Positions 1 through 8,468 of a stretch of DNA of 64,000 nucleotides are shown here, one piece after another. Each line of letters begins with the position of its first letter. Positions within the stretch are counted from its first letter, which is position 1. The stretch is from NCBI GenBank assembly GCA_036278735.1, contig DASUKM010000050.1, forward strand, positions 109,819 through 173,818, read 5' to 3'. The notes beneath the pieces are model-generated. The model was not told where the DNA came from. It did no database searches and saw only the letters and a list, made by a program, of their open reading frames with translations. This DNA comes from DASUKM01 sp036278735 (GTDB lineage Bacteria; Acidobacteriota; Vicinamibacteria; Vicinamibacterales; 2-12-FULL-66-21). A program made the translations under genes and the position numbers.

Positions 1-1668
1 CCGCTCGTCCGGCTGGACGTCTCCGTGGCGGCCGACGGTGTCGTCGGATCCGAAGTGGGCGCCGACGTTGCGCTCTCGCCCGACGGCACGCGTCTCGTGT
101 TCGTGTCGCGCGACGCGGACGGGATCGCGCACCTGAACGTGCGCCGGCTCGACCAATCCGCGACCGTGAGCCTGCCGGAAACGGACGGCGCGCGTATCCC
201 CTTCTTCTCGCCCGATGGCCGGTGGGTCGGCTTCTGGGCGTCCGGCAAGCTGAAGAAAGTGCCCGTCGACGGGGGCGCACCGATTGTGCTCTGCGACGCG
301 ACGGACCTCCTCGGCGGAAGCTGGGGGGACGACGACACGATCGTGGCCGCCTCGTTGCTCGCGCGAGGCAAGCTGTGGCGGATTCCGGCGAGCGGCGGCA
401 CGCCGGCGGTCGTGGCCGATCTGACGAAAGACGGTCTCGTGCCACAGTGGCCGCAGGCGCTGCCCGGCGGCCGAATCCTGTTCACGGCCGCAGGCACCGC
501 GGCGCCCGACGCCTCGACGATCGAGCTCCTCTCGCTCGACGGCCGGCGCCGAACGCTTGTCCGCGGCGGAACGTACGGACGCTATCTGCCGGGAGGCTAC
601 CTGATTTATGTGAACCAGGGAACGCTCTATGGCGTCCGCGTCGATCTCGATCATGGAGCGGTGCAGGGGGCGGCCGTCCCGGTCCTGAACGGCATCGGCT
701 ACTCGTCGACGTTCGGGTTCGCGCAGATGGCCGTCTCGCGGACGGGCACGCTGGTGTACCGGAAGAGCACCGGGGCCGAACCGCTCGTGGCCGTGTGGCT
801 CGACGCGACGGGGCGCGCCCCGGCGTTTGCGGCCGGCCCGGCCCGATATCTCTGGCCGCGCGTCTCGCCGGACGGCACGCGCCTCGCGCTCGCGGTCGCC
901 GGCGGCGGGTCGGATCACATCGCGATCTACGATCGCCTGCACGATCGCCCTGCGGCGGTCGTCGCCGAGCACGACGCGGCGCCGCTCTGGACCCGCGACG
1001 GTCGTCGTCTTGTCGTCGCGGCCGGCCGCGGAATGTCGTGGGTCTCTTCCACCGGCGGCGAGCCCCACCCGATCGTGCCGGGGGACAATACACAGATCCC
1101 GTGGTCGTTCGCACCGGACGGTCGCCTCGCGTATCACCAGATGAGCCCGGGAAGCGGATTCGATCTCTGGACGGTTCCGATCGCGTCGGATGCGAGCGGC
1201 CTGCGCGCCGGCACGCCGACCCCGTTCCTGCGGACGCCCGCCTTCGAGGTCTATCCGTCCTTCTCTCCCGATGGACACTGGATCGCGTATGGATCGAACC
1301 AGTCGGGCGCGTGGGAGGTCTATGTGCGCGCGTTTCCCGACACCGGCCGCCAGGTCCAGGTGTCGGTGCATGGCGGACGGATTCCGCGGTGGTCGCCAAA
1401 CGGACACGACCTGATCTACCGGACCGACGATCAGCGATTGATGGTGACGCCGTTCACCGTGAAGGGGCGCGTCTTCACGCCGGGTGCGCCGCGCGCATGG
1501 TCACCCGCGCGCCTCGCCGACACCGGCGTGCTGCCGAACTTCGATGTGGCGCCCGACGGCCGCGTGCTCGCCTTGATGCCCGCCCAGGAGGATCCGCTGC
1601 AGAACCGCGTGACGTTCGTCCTCAATTTTTTTGACGAGCTGCACCGGCGCCTCGGGGATCGGGACTGA
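1..1668 (+). CDS. PD40/TolB-like beta-propeller protein, 5' end outside the window
   Basis: The frame is open from the first base of the window, so the true start lies upstream. The visible part is a beta-propeller with repeated PD40 signatures: ALSPDGTRLVF near the start, FFSPDGRWVGFWA, RVSPDGTRLALAV, SFSPDGHWIAYGSN and RWSPNGHDLIYR. The last two blades carry the SNQSGAWEVYV and GGRIPRW pattern common in acidobacterial proteins that join a PknB-type kinase to a TolB-like propeller. I therefore infer that this is the C-terminal, probably periplasmic, sensor half of such a kinase, but no kinase domain is visible. It ends in FFDELHRRLGDRD, a typical tail for this family. A plain secreted propeller is the alternative. 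Confidence 0.8.
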   Translation, partial: PLVRLDVSVAADGVVGSEVGADVALSPDGTRLVFVSRDADGIAHLNVRRLDQSATVSLPETDGARIPFFSPDGRWVGFWASGKLKKVPVDGGAPIVLCDATDLLGGSWGDDDTIVAASLLARGKLWRIPASGGTPAVVADLTKDGLVPQWPQALPGGRILFTAAGTAAPDASTIELLSLDGRRRTLVRGGTYGRYLPGGYLIYVNQGTLYGVRVDLDHGAVQGAAVPVLNGIGYSSTFGFAQMAVSRTGTLVYRKSTGAEPLVAVWLDATGRAPAFAAGPARYLWPRVSPDGTRLALAVAGGGSDHIAIYDRLHDRPAAVVAEHDAAPLWTRDGRRLVVAAGRGMSWVSSTGGEPHPIVPGDNTQIPWSFAPDGRLAYHQMSPGSGFDLWTVPIASDASGLRAGTPTPFLRTPAFEVYPSFSPDGHWIAYGSNQSGAWEVYVRAFPDTGRQVQVSVHGGRIPRWSPNGHDLIYRTDDQRLMVTPFTVKGRVFTPGAPRAWSPARLADTGVLPNFDVAPDGRVLALMPAQEDPLQNRVTFVLNFFDELHRRLGDRD

Positions 1669-1692
1669 GGCCCGTCCTCCGGTCGAGTCGTC

Positions 1693-2022
1693 TCAGTCGA
1701 CGATGAACAGGCGGGCGCCGGTGGGGGCTGACGACCGGTGCGGCGCGGCCCCGTCCGCGACCTGGTAGCTCATACCGGCCTCCAGGGTGACGACACGTCC
1801 ATCGGCCAGCTCGGTCTGGAGCCGTCCTTCGAGACAGAGAAGGATGTGCCCCTTCTCGCACCAGTGATTCGCGACGTATCCGGGTGAGTAGTCGACGATC
1901 CGCACACGGATCTCGCCGAGCTGGCGCGTGCGCCACCGCGCGGTGCCGCTCGCACCTGGATGGTCTGTCGCCTCCACGTCGTCCCAGTTGGTCAGTTCGA
2001 ACGGAATGCCCTGAATTCGCAA
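1693..2022 (-). CDS. DHCW-motif cupin fold protein
   Basis: A 109-residue single-domain protein. The sequence NHWCEKGHILLCLEG at residues 52-66 matches the hallmark of the DHCW-type cupins, with Asn in place of the usual Asp, followed by a cupin-like beta region (GRVVTLEAGMSYQVADG) and a closing FIVD strand. The family is a small beta-barrel of unknown substrate. The best start is a TTG preceded by GAGGTG at suitable distance; no ATG fits the frame. It stands alone between the propeller gene and the carbonic anhydrase, so its neighbours suggest no function. Confidence 0.75.
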   Translation of the reverse strand: MRIQGIPFELTNWDDVEATDHPGASGTARWRTRQLGEIRVRIVDYSPGYVANHWCEKGHILLCLEGRLQTELADGRVVTLEAGMSYQVADGAAPHRSSAPTGARLFIVD

Positions 2023-2185
2023 CGAGCACCTCGGTATGGGGATGCCGCTTCATCTCCGTGCGTGCGTGTAGGCTGCACGGGGTCGACACGCTCGGCCCTC
2101 CTGGTCTCCTGCGTGCCCGACAAGCCCAGCGCGCCGAAGCCGACCAGTCGCCAATCTCACCCGTCCGCTGGAGCCCGGCCGCGCG

Positions 2186-2809
2186 TCAACCCAAGTCCGC
2201 GCCCGCCTCGGGTTCGGCCGACACGCTGACGTCCAGATCGCGCAGCAATCCATCGCGGATGTCGTAGATCCAGCCGTGGAGCGTGAGCGATTGCCCGCGG
2301 GCCCACGCGTCGCGGACGATGGTGGTGCGGCCGAGGTTGGTCACCTGCGCGGCGACGTTGAGTTCGCACAACCGCGCGTGCCGCGCCTGGTGCGACGACA
2401 GCGCGTCGAGCTGCGCCGCGTGGTGGGCCGCGATGTCCTGGACGTGCCGCAGCCAGTTGTCGACGAGCCCGAGCCGGTCGCCTCGCAGCGCCGCGCGGAC
2501 GCCGCCGCACCCATAGTGGCCGCACACGATCACGTGCCGCACCTGCAGGACGTCGACGGCGAACTGGACGGTCGAGAGGCAGTTGAGATCCGTGTGCACG
2601 ACCAGGTTCGCGATGTTGCGGTGCACGAACATCTCGCCGGGCAGCAGCCCGACGATCTGATTCGCCGGCACGCGGCTGTCGGCGCACCCGATCCAGAGAT
2701 AGGCCGGCGCCTGCTGGCGCGAGAGGCGGGTGAAAAAATCCGGATCGCTGTCGAGAATCCCGGCGGCCCAGGTGCGGTTGTTGGCAAACAGCTCGGGAAG
2801 TGTGCGCAT
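2186..2809 (-). CDS. can: Beta-class carbonic anhydrase
   Basis: A 207-residue beta-carbonic anhydrase that interconverts CO2 and bicarbonate. Zinc ligands and the catalytic dyad are visible: C42 and D44 in GCADSRVPAN, H98 and C101 in CGHYGCGG. The conserved FVHRNIAN segment is at 61-68. Length and motif spacing match the Can/YadF type. The ATG at 2809 opens MRTLPELFANNR, the usual N-terminus of the family; the open frame runs on upstream but without homologous sequence. The last residues are short of conserved features, as is common in this family. Probably cytoplasmic and monocistronic. Confidence 0.93.
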   Translation of the reverse strand: MRTLPELFANNRTWAAGILDSDPDFFTRLSRQQAPAYLWIGCADSRVPANQIVGLLPGEMFVHRNIANLVVHTDLNCLSTVQFAVDVLQVRHVIVCGHYGCGGVRAALRGDRLGLVDNWLRHVQDIAAHHAAQLDALSSHQARHARLCELNVAAQVTNLGRTTIVRDAWARGQSLTLHGWIYDIRDGLLRDLDVSVSAEPEAGADLG

Positions 2810-2886
2810 GGTGTGGCCGGTGACGTCCGGAGAGTATACCGTCCCGTACGCGCACTGACTGGATGGACCATCGCCGCCGGCGACGA

Positions 2887-2916
2887 TTGACCCCCTGGGA
2901 CGATAGTACGTATAAT
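2887..2916 (+). promoter_or_regulatory. Promoter of the Phd/PIN operon
   Basis: TTGACC at 2887-2892 and a perfect TATAAT at 2911-2916 are separated by 18 bp, and the antitoxin ATG follows 20 bp later. The local sequence is A/T-richer than its surroundings. Phd-family antitoxins usually repress their own promoter, so the operator probably overlaps this site, but I see no strong palindrome. Confidence 0.65.
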
Positions 2917-2935
2917 CACTACATAAAGGTGTCGC

Positions 2936-3175
2936 ATGCACGCCATTTCCGCCGCCGAGGCGAATCGCCACTTCTCGACCGTGCTGCGGCGCGTGCGCGA
3001 CGGACGGTCCTACACCGTCACCTCGCATGGCCGCGCCGTCGCCAGAATCGTCCCCTTCCGGACCGAGCACGGCGTCACGACGGCCGCCCGGACCGCGCTG
3101 TTCAAGCGGCTGCGCGCCTCGGGCGTGCAGGTCGTCGGCGCCTGGACCCGTGAGGAGCTGTACGAGGATCGCTAG
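2936..3175 (+). CDS. Phd/YefM-family antitoxin
   Basis: A 79-residue protein. Its first 45 residues (AISAAEANRHFSTVLRRVRDG, then SYTVTSHGRAVARIVPF) are the Phd/YefM DNA-binding fold, which represses the operon and presents a C-terminal tail that neutralises the toxin. The remainder (TREELYEDR) is the short, probably flexible, toxin-binding tail. Its TAG stop is followed immediately, with no gap, by the GTG start of the PIN-domain gene, as expected of a translationally coupled toxin-antitoxin pair. A strong promoter lies just upstream. Confidence 0.85.
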   Translation: MHAISAAEANRHFSTVLRRVRDGRSYTVTSHGRAVARIVPFRTEHGVTTAARTALFKRLRASGVQVVGAWTREELYEDR

Positions 3176-3703
3176 GTGAACGTCGCGATCGACACCAACG
3201 TGCTCGTGTCTGCGGAAGGGCTGAACGACGCGTCGAAGAAGCAGCGCGCCCTGTCGCTGCTCGAGGCGCTCCCGCCGGAATCCACGTTCCTGCCGGTCCA
3301 GACGCTGGCTGAGCTGTTCAACGTGCTCGTACGCAAGGCCCGCCGTTCCTACCCCGATGCCGCCGCAGCGGTACTCAGTTGGGGCGACGCCTTCCCCGTG
3401 GTCGAATCGTCCGGCGACGTCCTGCTGGGGGCCACCGACCTGGCCGACGTGCACGGCGTCGGCATCTGGGACGCGGTGATCCTGTCGGCTGCCGCCGAAG
3501 CCCGCTGCCGTCTGCTGCTCTCCGAGGATCTGCAGGACGGCTTTACGTGGCGGGGAGTGACGGTCGTCAATCCGTTCCGCCCCGAACCGCACGCGCTGCT
3601 CGCCGCCCTGCTCGCGCCCGCGGTGCCGCCGGCACCGGCCACCACCCGGCGCCGGCCGCGCCGGCCGGCCAGAGCGGGCACCCGCCGTCGCCTCAAACGC
3701 TGA
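3176..3703 (+). CDS. PIN-domain (VapC-like) toxin
   Basis: A 175-residue PIN-domain protein, predicted Mg-dependent RNase toxin. The acidic active-site residues are in place: D6 in IDTNVLV, E46 in LAELFNVLV, D99 in IWDAVILSAA and D118 in LLSEDLQDG. The GTG start directly abuts the antitoxin stop. The PIN domain ends near residue 135; the last 30 residues are an unusual proline-, alanine- and arginine-rich basic tail (ending RRLKR), which most VapC proteins lack. The tail could help RNA binding or be a 3' extension after loss of an earlier stop. The cellular target cannot be read from sequence. Confidence 0.85.
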   Translation: MNVAIDTNVLVSAEGLNDASKKQRALSLLEALPPESTFLPVQTLAELFNVLVRKARRSYPDAAAAVLSWGDAFPVVESSGDVLLGATDLADVHGVGIWDAVILSAAAEARCRLLLSEDLQDGFTWRGVTVVNPFRPEPHALLAALLAPAVPPAPATTRRRPRRPARAGTRRRLKR

Positions 3704-3748
3704 CCGCGACGACTGCGCGCGGAACTCCGCGGGCCCATTCTCCGTCGT

Positions 3749-3778
3749 TTGACAGGGAGGTGTCCGCACGCGTAACGT
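3749..3778 (+). promoter_or_regulatory. Candidate promoter of the FHA-kinase-cell wall operon
   Basis: TTGACA at 3749-3754 is followed after 18 bp by TAACGT at 3773-3778, a weak -10 match, 47 bp ahead of the first FHA gene. No other sigma-70-like site is evident between 3704 and 3824. The assignment is tentative because the -10 match is poor. Confidence 0.35.
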
Positions 3779-3824
3779 CCGTACCCCTGTAACCCTCCGG
3801 GGGCGCCTGCGGCCCCAGACCCCG

Positions 3825-4700
3825 ATGGCCCAAGCTGACGTCCCGTCTCGACCAGCCCCCGCCCGGCGCTCCGCGCGCGACATCGTCGAGGCGGTCGTCG
3901 ACAACATGCGGCAGAACCTCGAGCCGCTCAAGTACTCGACCCTCGCACCGACCCGCTACCTGGTCTACCTGCACCCGGCGGAGTTCCGGCGGCTCGAATC
4001 GATCCTGCCCCGCATCCGCCAGGAGACGATCCGCGCGTTGACGTCTGAGGTCGACGCGATCAACCGCCGCCGCGACCGGCTGCATCGGGTGCGCACGCTG
4101 CTGCGGCATCACGACGCGCGGGTCGAAGGGGCCGCGACCGACTGGGCGATCGAGTTCCTGCCGGATCCCGACGGCGATCTGTCGGACGGCGACATCCTGG
4201 TCGACTCGGAGCTCGTCCTGCCGAGCCCGCCCGAACTCGGCGCCGGTGCCTCGACGCGGCGGATCACGACCGGACGCATCGGCCATCAGACCACGCGACA
4301 GGAAGCGACGGTGCGGTCGACCCCCCTCTCTCCGGCCGCGGTGTACGCGACGCTCGGGTACACGGACGACGAGGGGGCGCATGCGTTCGAGATGACGAAG
4401 GATTCGATCGCGATTGGCCGCGGCGGCATCGCGTATCGCGTCGACGTGCGCGTCAAGAGCGCCGTCGACGTGTCGCGCGAGCACGCGCGCATCCGGCGCG
4501 ACCCGGCGACCGGGCACTTCTTCCTCATCGATCTCAGCACGCTCGGCACGACCGTGAACGGCGCGCGCGTCCCCCGCGGCTACGACGACGACGACGGGAA
4601 CAAGCGCGAGAACGGCGTCGAAGCCCCTCTCCCCGACGGCGCGCGCATCGGTCTCGCCGACATGGTCTACCTGGATTTCCACCCGCAGGGCCAGAAATGA
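3825..4700 (+). CDS. FHA-domain protein, FhaA-like, first gene of the kinase/cell-wall operon
   Basis: A 291-residue cytoplasmic protein. Residues 18-80 (DIVEAVVDNMRQNLEPLKYS, then YLVYLHPAEFRRLE) resemble the helical N-terminal domain of FhaA-type proteins (DUF3662-like); this match is by eye. A linker rich in Thr and Arg (about 143-166) could be a phosphorylation target. Residues 185-288 form an FHA domain with the phosphothreonine-binding signature: IGRG at 197-200, VSREHARI at 216-223 and DLSTLGTTVNG at 236-246. FHA domains bind phosphothreonine, so the partner is probably the kinase encoded three genes downstream. The stop overlaps the next ATG (ATGA). Confidence 0.82.
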   Translation: MAQADVPSRPAPARRSARDIVEAVVDNMRQNLEPLKYSTLAPTRYLVYLHPAEFRRLESILPRIRQETIRALTSEVDAINRRRDRLHRVRTLLRHHDARVEGAATDWAIEFLPDPDGDLSDGDILVDSELVLPSPPELGAGASTRRITTGRIGHQTTRQEATVRSTPLSPAAVYATLGYTDDEGAHAFEMTKDSIAIGRGGIAYRVDVRVKSAVDVSREHARIRRDPATGHFFLIDLSTLGTTVNGARVPRGYDDDDGNKRENGVEAPLPDGARIGLADMVYLDFHPQGQK

Positions 4701-4792
4701 GCTGGTTCCTCTGGCTGCGCGTGGTCGTCCTGATCGCGTTTGCCGGCGTCGCGGCGGCGGTGGTCTGGGCGGCCGCGACAGGGCGCGAGTAG
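4697..4792 (+). CDS. 31-residue single-span membrane peptide
   Basis: A 31-codon frame whose ATG overlaps the stop of the FHA gene (ATGA at 4697-4700). The peptide starts MSWFLWLRVVVLIAF, continues as an unbroken hydrophobic alanine/valine-rich helix and ends ATGRE. This is a single transmembrane span with a short polar tail and almost nothing else. The coupling to the FHA gene and the position 35 bp before the phosphatase gene argue for a real gene. The function is unknown; a small regulator or assembly peptide for the membrane kinase, phosphatase or RodA-PBP is possible but is inference. Confidence 0.55.
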   Translation: MSWFLWLRVVVLIAFAGVAAAVVWAAATGRE

Positions 4793-4827
4793 CGCGTCAT
4801 GCGATCGGCTCCCACGCGCTGCTCTTC

Positions 4828-6540
4828 GTGGCCCTCTTCCCATGGCGCGCACGGCGCACCCGGGCCGAAGCCCCGGTTCCGCTGATGCGCGTCGCCCCCC
4901 TGGTCCGCGTCGCCGACGCCAGCGACCCCGGACTCCAGCGTCCGCACAACGAAGATCGCTGCCACGCCGACGACCAGCGCGGGATCTTCATGGTCGTGGA
5001 CGGGATCGGAGGGCAGGCGGCGGGAGAGACCGCCGCCGACATCGCGATCGCGAAGCTGCGCGATCGTCTCGAACGGCAGACCGGCCGGATCGAGGACCGC
5101 GTCCGCGAAGCGATCGCGATCGCCAACGACGAAATCTTCCGCCTCGCCTCGATCCGGCCCGAGTGGCGCGGCATGGCGTGCGTCCTGACGGTCGCCGTGC
5201 GCGACAACGGCGACGTCGTCGTCGGGCACGTCGGCGACACGCGGATGTACAAGATCCGCAAGGGCCGGCTCCAGAAGATCACGCGCGACCACTCGCCGGT
5301 CGGCGAGCGCGAGGACGCGCGCGAGCTGTCCGAGCAGGAGGCGATGCGGCATCCGCGGCGCAACGAGGTGTTTCGCGACGTCGGCTCGGAGCCGCACCAC
5401 CCCGACGACCCCGACTTCATCGACGTCCAGCGCGTCCCCTTCGAGCCCGACGCCGCGATCCTGTTGTGCAGCGACGGCCTCACCGACGCGGTGCCGTCGA
5501 GCACGATCGGCGCCGTTGTCGAGACGTTCGCCGGCCATCCGCGCGACGTCGTCCGCGAGCTGATCGAGGCGGCAAACGAAGCGGGCGGCAAGGACAACGT
5601 CACGGTCGTCTACGTCGAGGGGGAGCAGTTTGCGGCCTCGCAGCCGCGCGGCGGAACGGGACGCGCGATCGCGCCGCCGGCCTCGACCGCGTACCCGAGC
5701 GCGGCCGTCCCGGCCCAGGCGAGCCGCGACTCGGAAGCCGCACCCTCTCTTCGGCCGCGCGGCCGCTGGCGGCAGATCGCGCTGCTGATCCTCGTGCTGC
5801 TCGTCGTCGCGGCGGCGCTGGGGGCGCGCACCGATGCGGGCCGCGGCCTGCTGCGTCGGGCGATGGCGCGTAACACCGAGGCGCCGCGCTCCGTCGTCGT
5901 GGTCGCGCCGGGCGAGTCCATCCAGGCGGCATTGAACGCGGCCGGGCCCGGGGCGGCGGTCGTCGTGGAGCCGGGGGAGTACCGCGAGCGGCTCACGCTG
6001 CGATCGGGGATCCGGCTCGAGAGCCGCGTGCCGCGCGCGGCGATCATCCGCCTGTCCAGCAGCGCCTCCGAGAGTGAACCGGCGGTCGTGGCGCGCGATG
6101 TGACGTCGGCGGCGTTTGCCGGCTTCCGCATCGTCGGCGATGCGGCCACCCCCATGGGGATCGGGGTCTACGTCGATCACGGGGACGTGACGATTGCCGA
6201 CGTCGAAATCACCGGCGCCAGCGGCACGGCCGTGGAGTTCGCCGCGGGATCGTCGGGGGCGCTCATCGGCAGCGACATCGTGCGCAACGCGGGGGCGGCG
6301 CTGACGATCGGCGCCGGCTCGTCGCCGCGCATCAGCCACGATTTCTTCTCGGGCAACGCCACGTCCGAGGCCGCGGCGTCGTGGCTCGTCGACGAGTCGC
6401 ACGGCGGCGCGCGCTTCGATCACAACGTCGTCGAAGGCACGCCCTATGCGGCGGCGCCCGATCCCGCGGCCGGGCGAAGGGCCGCGCCGCCGAAGACCCC
6501 GGCGCACCCGGTGCGCGGCGGACGGAAGGGGCGGCGATGA
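4828..6540 (+). CDS. PP2C-family Ser/Thr phosphatase with transmembrane segment and beta-helix ectodomain
   Basis: A 570-residue protein. Residues 23-265 form a PP2C phosphatase with its metal ligands: NED at 41-43, VDGIGG at 57-62, HVGDTR at 134-139, SDGLTD at 215-220 and KDN at 255-257. A proline/alanine-rich linker leads to a single transmembrane helix at about 316-332. Residues about 355-545 begin PGESIQAALNAAGPGAAVVV and continue as right-handed beta-helix (NosD/pectate-lyase-like) coils, predicted extracytoplasmic. PstP of actinobacteria lacks such an ectodomain. The start is GTG at 4828; an ATG at 4885 is the alternative. It would reverse the neighbouring kinase's phosphorylation. The stop overlaps the kinase start (ATGA). 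Confidence 0.88.
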   Translation: MALFPWRARRTRAEAPVPLMRVAPLVRVADASDPGLQRPHNEDRCHADDQRGIFMVVDGIGGQAAGETAADIAIAKLRDRLERQTGRIEDRVREAIAIANDEIFRLASIRPEWRGMACVLTVAVRDNGDVVVGHVGDTRMYKIRKGRLQKITRDHSPVGEREDARELSEQEAMRHPRRNEVFRDVGSEPHHPDDPDFIDVQRVPFEPDAAILLCSDGLTDAVPSSTIGAVVETFAGHPRDVVRELIEAANEAGGKDNVTVVYVEGEQFAASQPRGGTGRAIAPPASTAYPSAAVPAQASRDSEAAPSLRPRGRWRQIALLILVLLVVAAALGARTDAGRGLLRRAMARNTEAPRSVVVVAPGESIQAALNAAGPGAAVVVEPGEYRERLTLRSGIRLESRVPRAAIIRLSSSASESEPAVVARDVTSAAFAGFRIVGDAATPMGIGVYVDHGDVTIADVEITGASGTAVEFAAGSSGALIGSDIVRNAGAALTIGAGSSPRISHDFFSGNATSEAAASWLVDESHGGARFDHNVVEGTPYAAAPDPAAGRRAAPPKTPAHPVRGGRKGRR

Positions 6541-8453
6541 CGACCGTGTTTCAGCAGGTCGGGCGCTACACCATCCAGCGCGAACTCGGTCGCGGCGGGA
6601 TGGCCACGGTGTTCCTCGCGGCCGACGCCGAGACCGGCAGGGACGTGGCCCTCAAACAGGTGCCGATCGGCTTCGATCGCGAAGCGCAGGAGGTGCTCGA
6701 AGCCGAGGAATTCGGCGCGCAGCTCCAGCGGCACTTCGCGCAAATCTGCGACGACGTCCCGAAGGTGTACGACTGCTGGAAGGACGGCGACTACTTCTAC
6801 ATCGCCATGGAGTACGTCGCGGGGCGCAATCTGTCGGACCTGATCGCCGAAGGGCTGCCACCCGCCCGAGCCGTCGAGATCGCGATCGCCCTCTGCACGT
6901 TCCTCGAGCGGGCGCACGGGTTTGCCGCACCGATCGGGCTGCGCGACGTCACGTCGCTGTACCACTGCGATCTCAAACCGCGCAACGTGCGGATCACCGG
7001 CGAGGGTGCCGTCCGCGTGCTCGACTTCGGCATCGCGAAGGCGCTGTCGCTCAGCCGCAAGGTCACGCGCAACGACTTCGGCAGCATCGCGTACCTGTCG
7101 CCCGAGCGGCTCGAAACCGAGCAGGTGGACGCGTCGACCGATCTCTGGTCGATCGGCGTGCTGCTGTACGAAATGCTGGCCGGCGTGCCGCCGTTCCGCG
7201 CCGGCGACACGCGACAGCTCGAGCGGCGCATTCGATCGCGGGTGCCGCCGGCGCCGCTGTCGTGTCCGCCCGACCTGCAGGCCGTCGTCGCCAGGCTGCT
7301 CGCGCCCGACGCGGCGGATCGCTACGCGACGGCGGCGGCCGTGCGCGAGGACCTGGAGCGATTCCGATCGGGCCGCCCCACGCAGGCCGCGCTCGACGGC
7401 TGGCCGGCGCGCGCGCACGACGAGCCAAAGACCGTTCGGACGGCGGCGCCGATCGACGAAGAAGCGACTCGCCGGACGCCACGGGCCACGGCGGCAGCGG
7501 TCTCTCTGCCCCCGGCCGCCGCGGCGCCGCGCCCTGCGCCGTCCGTCCCGGCGCTCCCCCCGCCGGGGCGCCGGCGTCTGATGAAGCCCGCGATGCTGCT
7601 GGTGGCGCTGCTGCTCGTGCTCCACGAAGTGGCGGTCGGGTCGGCGGCCAATCGGCTCACGCGCAGCCTCGTCGCGCGGCAATTGCCGGATCTCGCCGAC
7701 GCGTGGACGCAGTATCAGGACGTGAGCGGCCGCGCGTATATCGGCTTCGCCGTCCTGAGCCTGCGCGGCGCCCTCGTCGATCGCACGCGCGAACTGAGCG
7801 AGCACGTGATGGCCAACTACCGGAGCGCCCCGGCCACCGTTCACGAAGCACAGTGGGTGGCAGCCGATGCGGCCCTCCTGCACGCGCTGGCCGTCGATCC
7901 GCGCGACCGGCGCCTCAAGGCGGACGCGCGCTATTGCGAGGCGCACATCCATCGGCTCGAGGGGGAGACGAGGCAGGCGAAGCACGACACCGCCGGCGCC
8001 CGGCAGGAATTCACCGAGGCGGTCACGGCATTTCGCGAGGCCGCCGAATTGCGGCCCGCCTGGCCCGACCCCTTCCTCGGACTGCTGCGGACGTTCATCT
8101 ACGGACTGGGCGATCTCGACCGCGGCGTCGACGCGCTGCACCAGGCCGAGCGGCTCGGGTTCGTCTCGGGCAACCGCGAGACCGCGCAGCTCGCCGACGG
8201 CTACCGCGCGCGCGGCGAACGGCTCCTGCGCAGCGCGCGGACGCTGCGGGGGCTGCCGCAGGAACAGGGCACGCTCGGGAAGGCCGCCGACGCCTTCCGG
8301 CAGTCGCTGGAGCTGTACGCGAAGATCCCCGATTTCGCCAACGGCGCCTCGAACATGCGGCTGGCGCAGCGCGGCCTCGACCAGACGGAGCGGCGGCTCA
8401 CGGACATCACGGAAGGCGGGCCCTGGACGGGCGCCGCCGTCGCGCGGCACTGA
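6537..8453 (+). CDS. PknB-like transmembrane Ser/Thr kinase with TPR-like C-terminal region
   Basis: A 638-residue kinase. The glycine loop GRGGMATV is at 18-25, the catalytic lysine is K40 (VALK), the catalytic loop HCDLKPRN at 143-150, DFG at 163-165, and SPE replaces APE at 188-190. HCD in place of HRD makes it a non-RD kinase, so activation-loop phosphorylation may not be the switch. A transmembrane helix lies at about 352-371 and the rest looks like TPR helices rather than the PASTA repeats usual in PknB. Its ATG overlaps the phosphatase stop; RodA-PBP follows after 15 bp. Likely substrates are the two FHA proteins and the RodA-PBP fusion. Confidence 0.9.
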   Translation: MTTVFQQVGRYTIQRELGRGGMATVFLAADAETGRDVALKQVPIGFDREAQEVLEAEEFGAQLQRHFAQICDDVPKVYDCWKDGDYFYIAMEYVAGRNLSDLIAEGLPPARAVEIAIALCTFLERAHGFAAPIGLRDVTSLYHCDLKPRNVRITGEGAVRVLDFGIAKALSLSRKVTRNDFGSIAYLSPERLETEQVDASTDLWSIGVLLYEMLAGVPPFRAGDTRQLERRIRSRVPPAPLSCPPDLQAVVARLLAPDAADRYATAAAVREDLERFRSGRPTQAALDGWPARAHDEPKTVRTAAPIDEEATRRTPRATAAAVSLPPAAAAPRPAPSVPALPPPGRRRLMKPAMLLVALLLVLHEVAVGSAANRLTRSLVARQLPDLADAWTQYQDVSGRAYIGFAVLSLRGALVDRTRELSEHVMANYRSAPATVHEAQWVAADAALLHALAVDPRDRRLKADARYCEAHIHRLEGETRQAKHDTAGARQEFTEAVTAFREAAELRPAWPDPFLGLLRTFIYGLGDLDRGVDALHQAERLGFVSGNRETAQLADGYRARGERLLRSARTLRGLPQEQGTLGKAADAFRQSLELYAKIPDFANGASNMRLAQRGLDQTERRLTDITEGGPWTGAAVARH

Positions 8454-8468
8454 CGAATCGGAGAGTCC

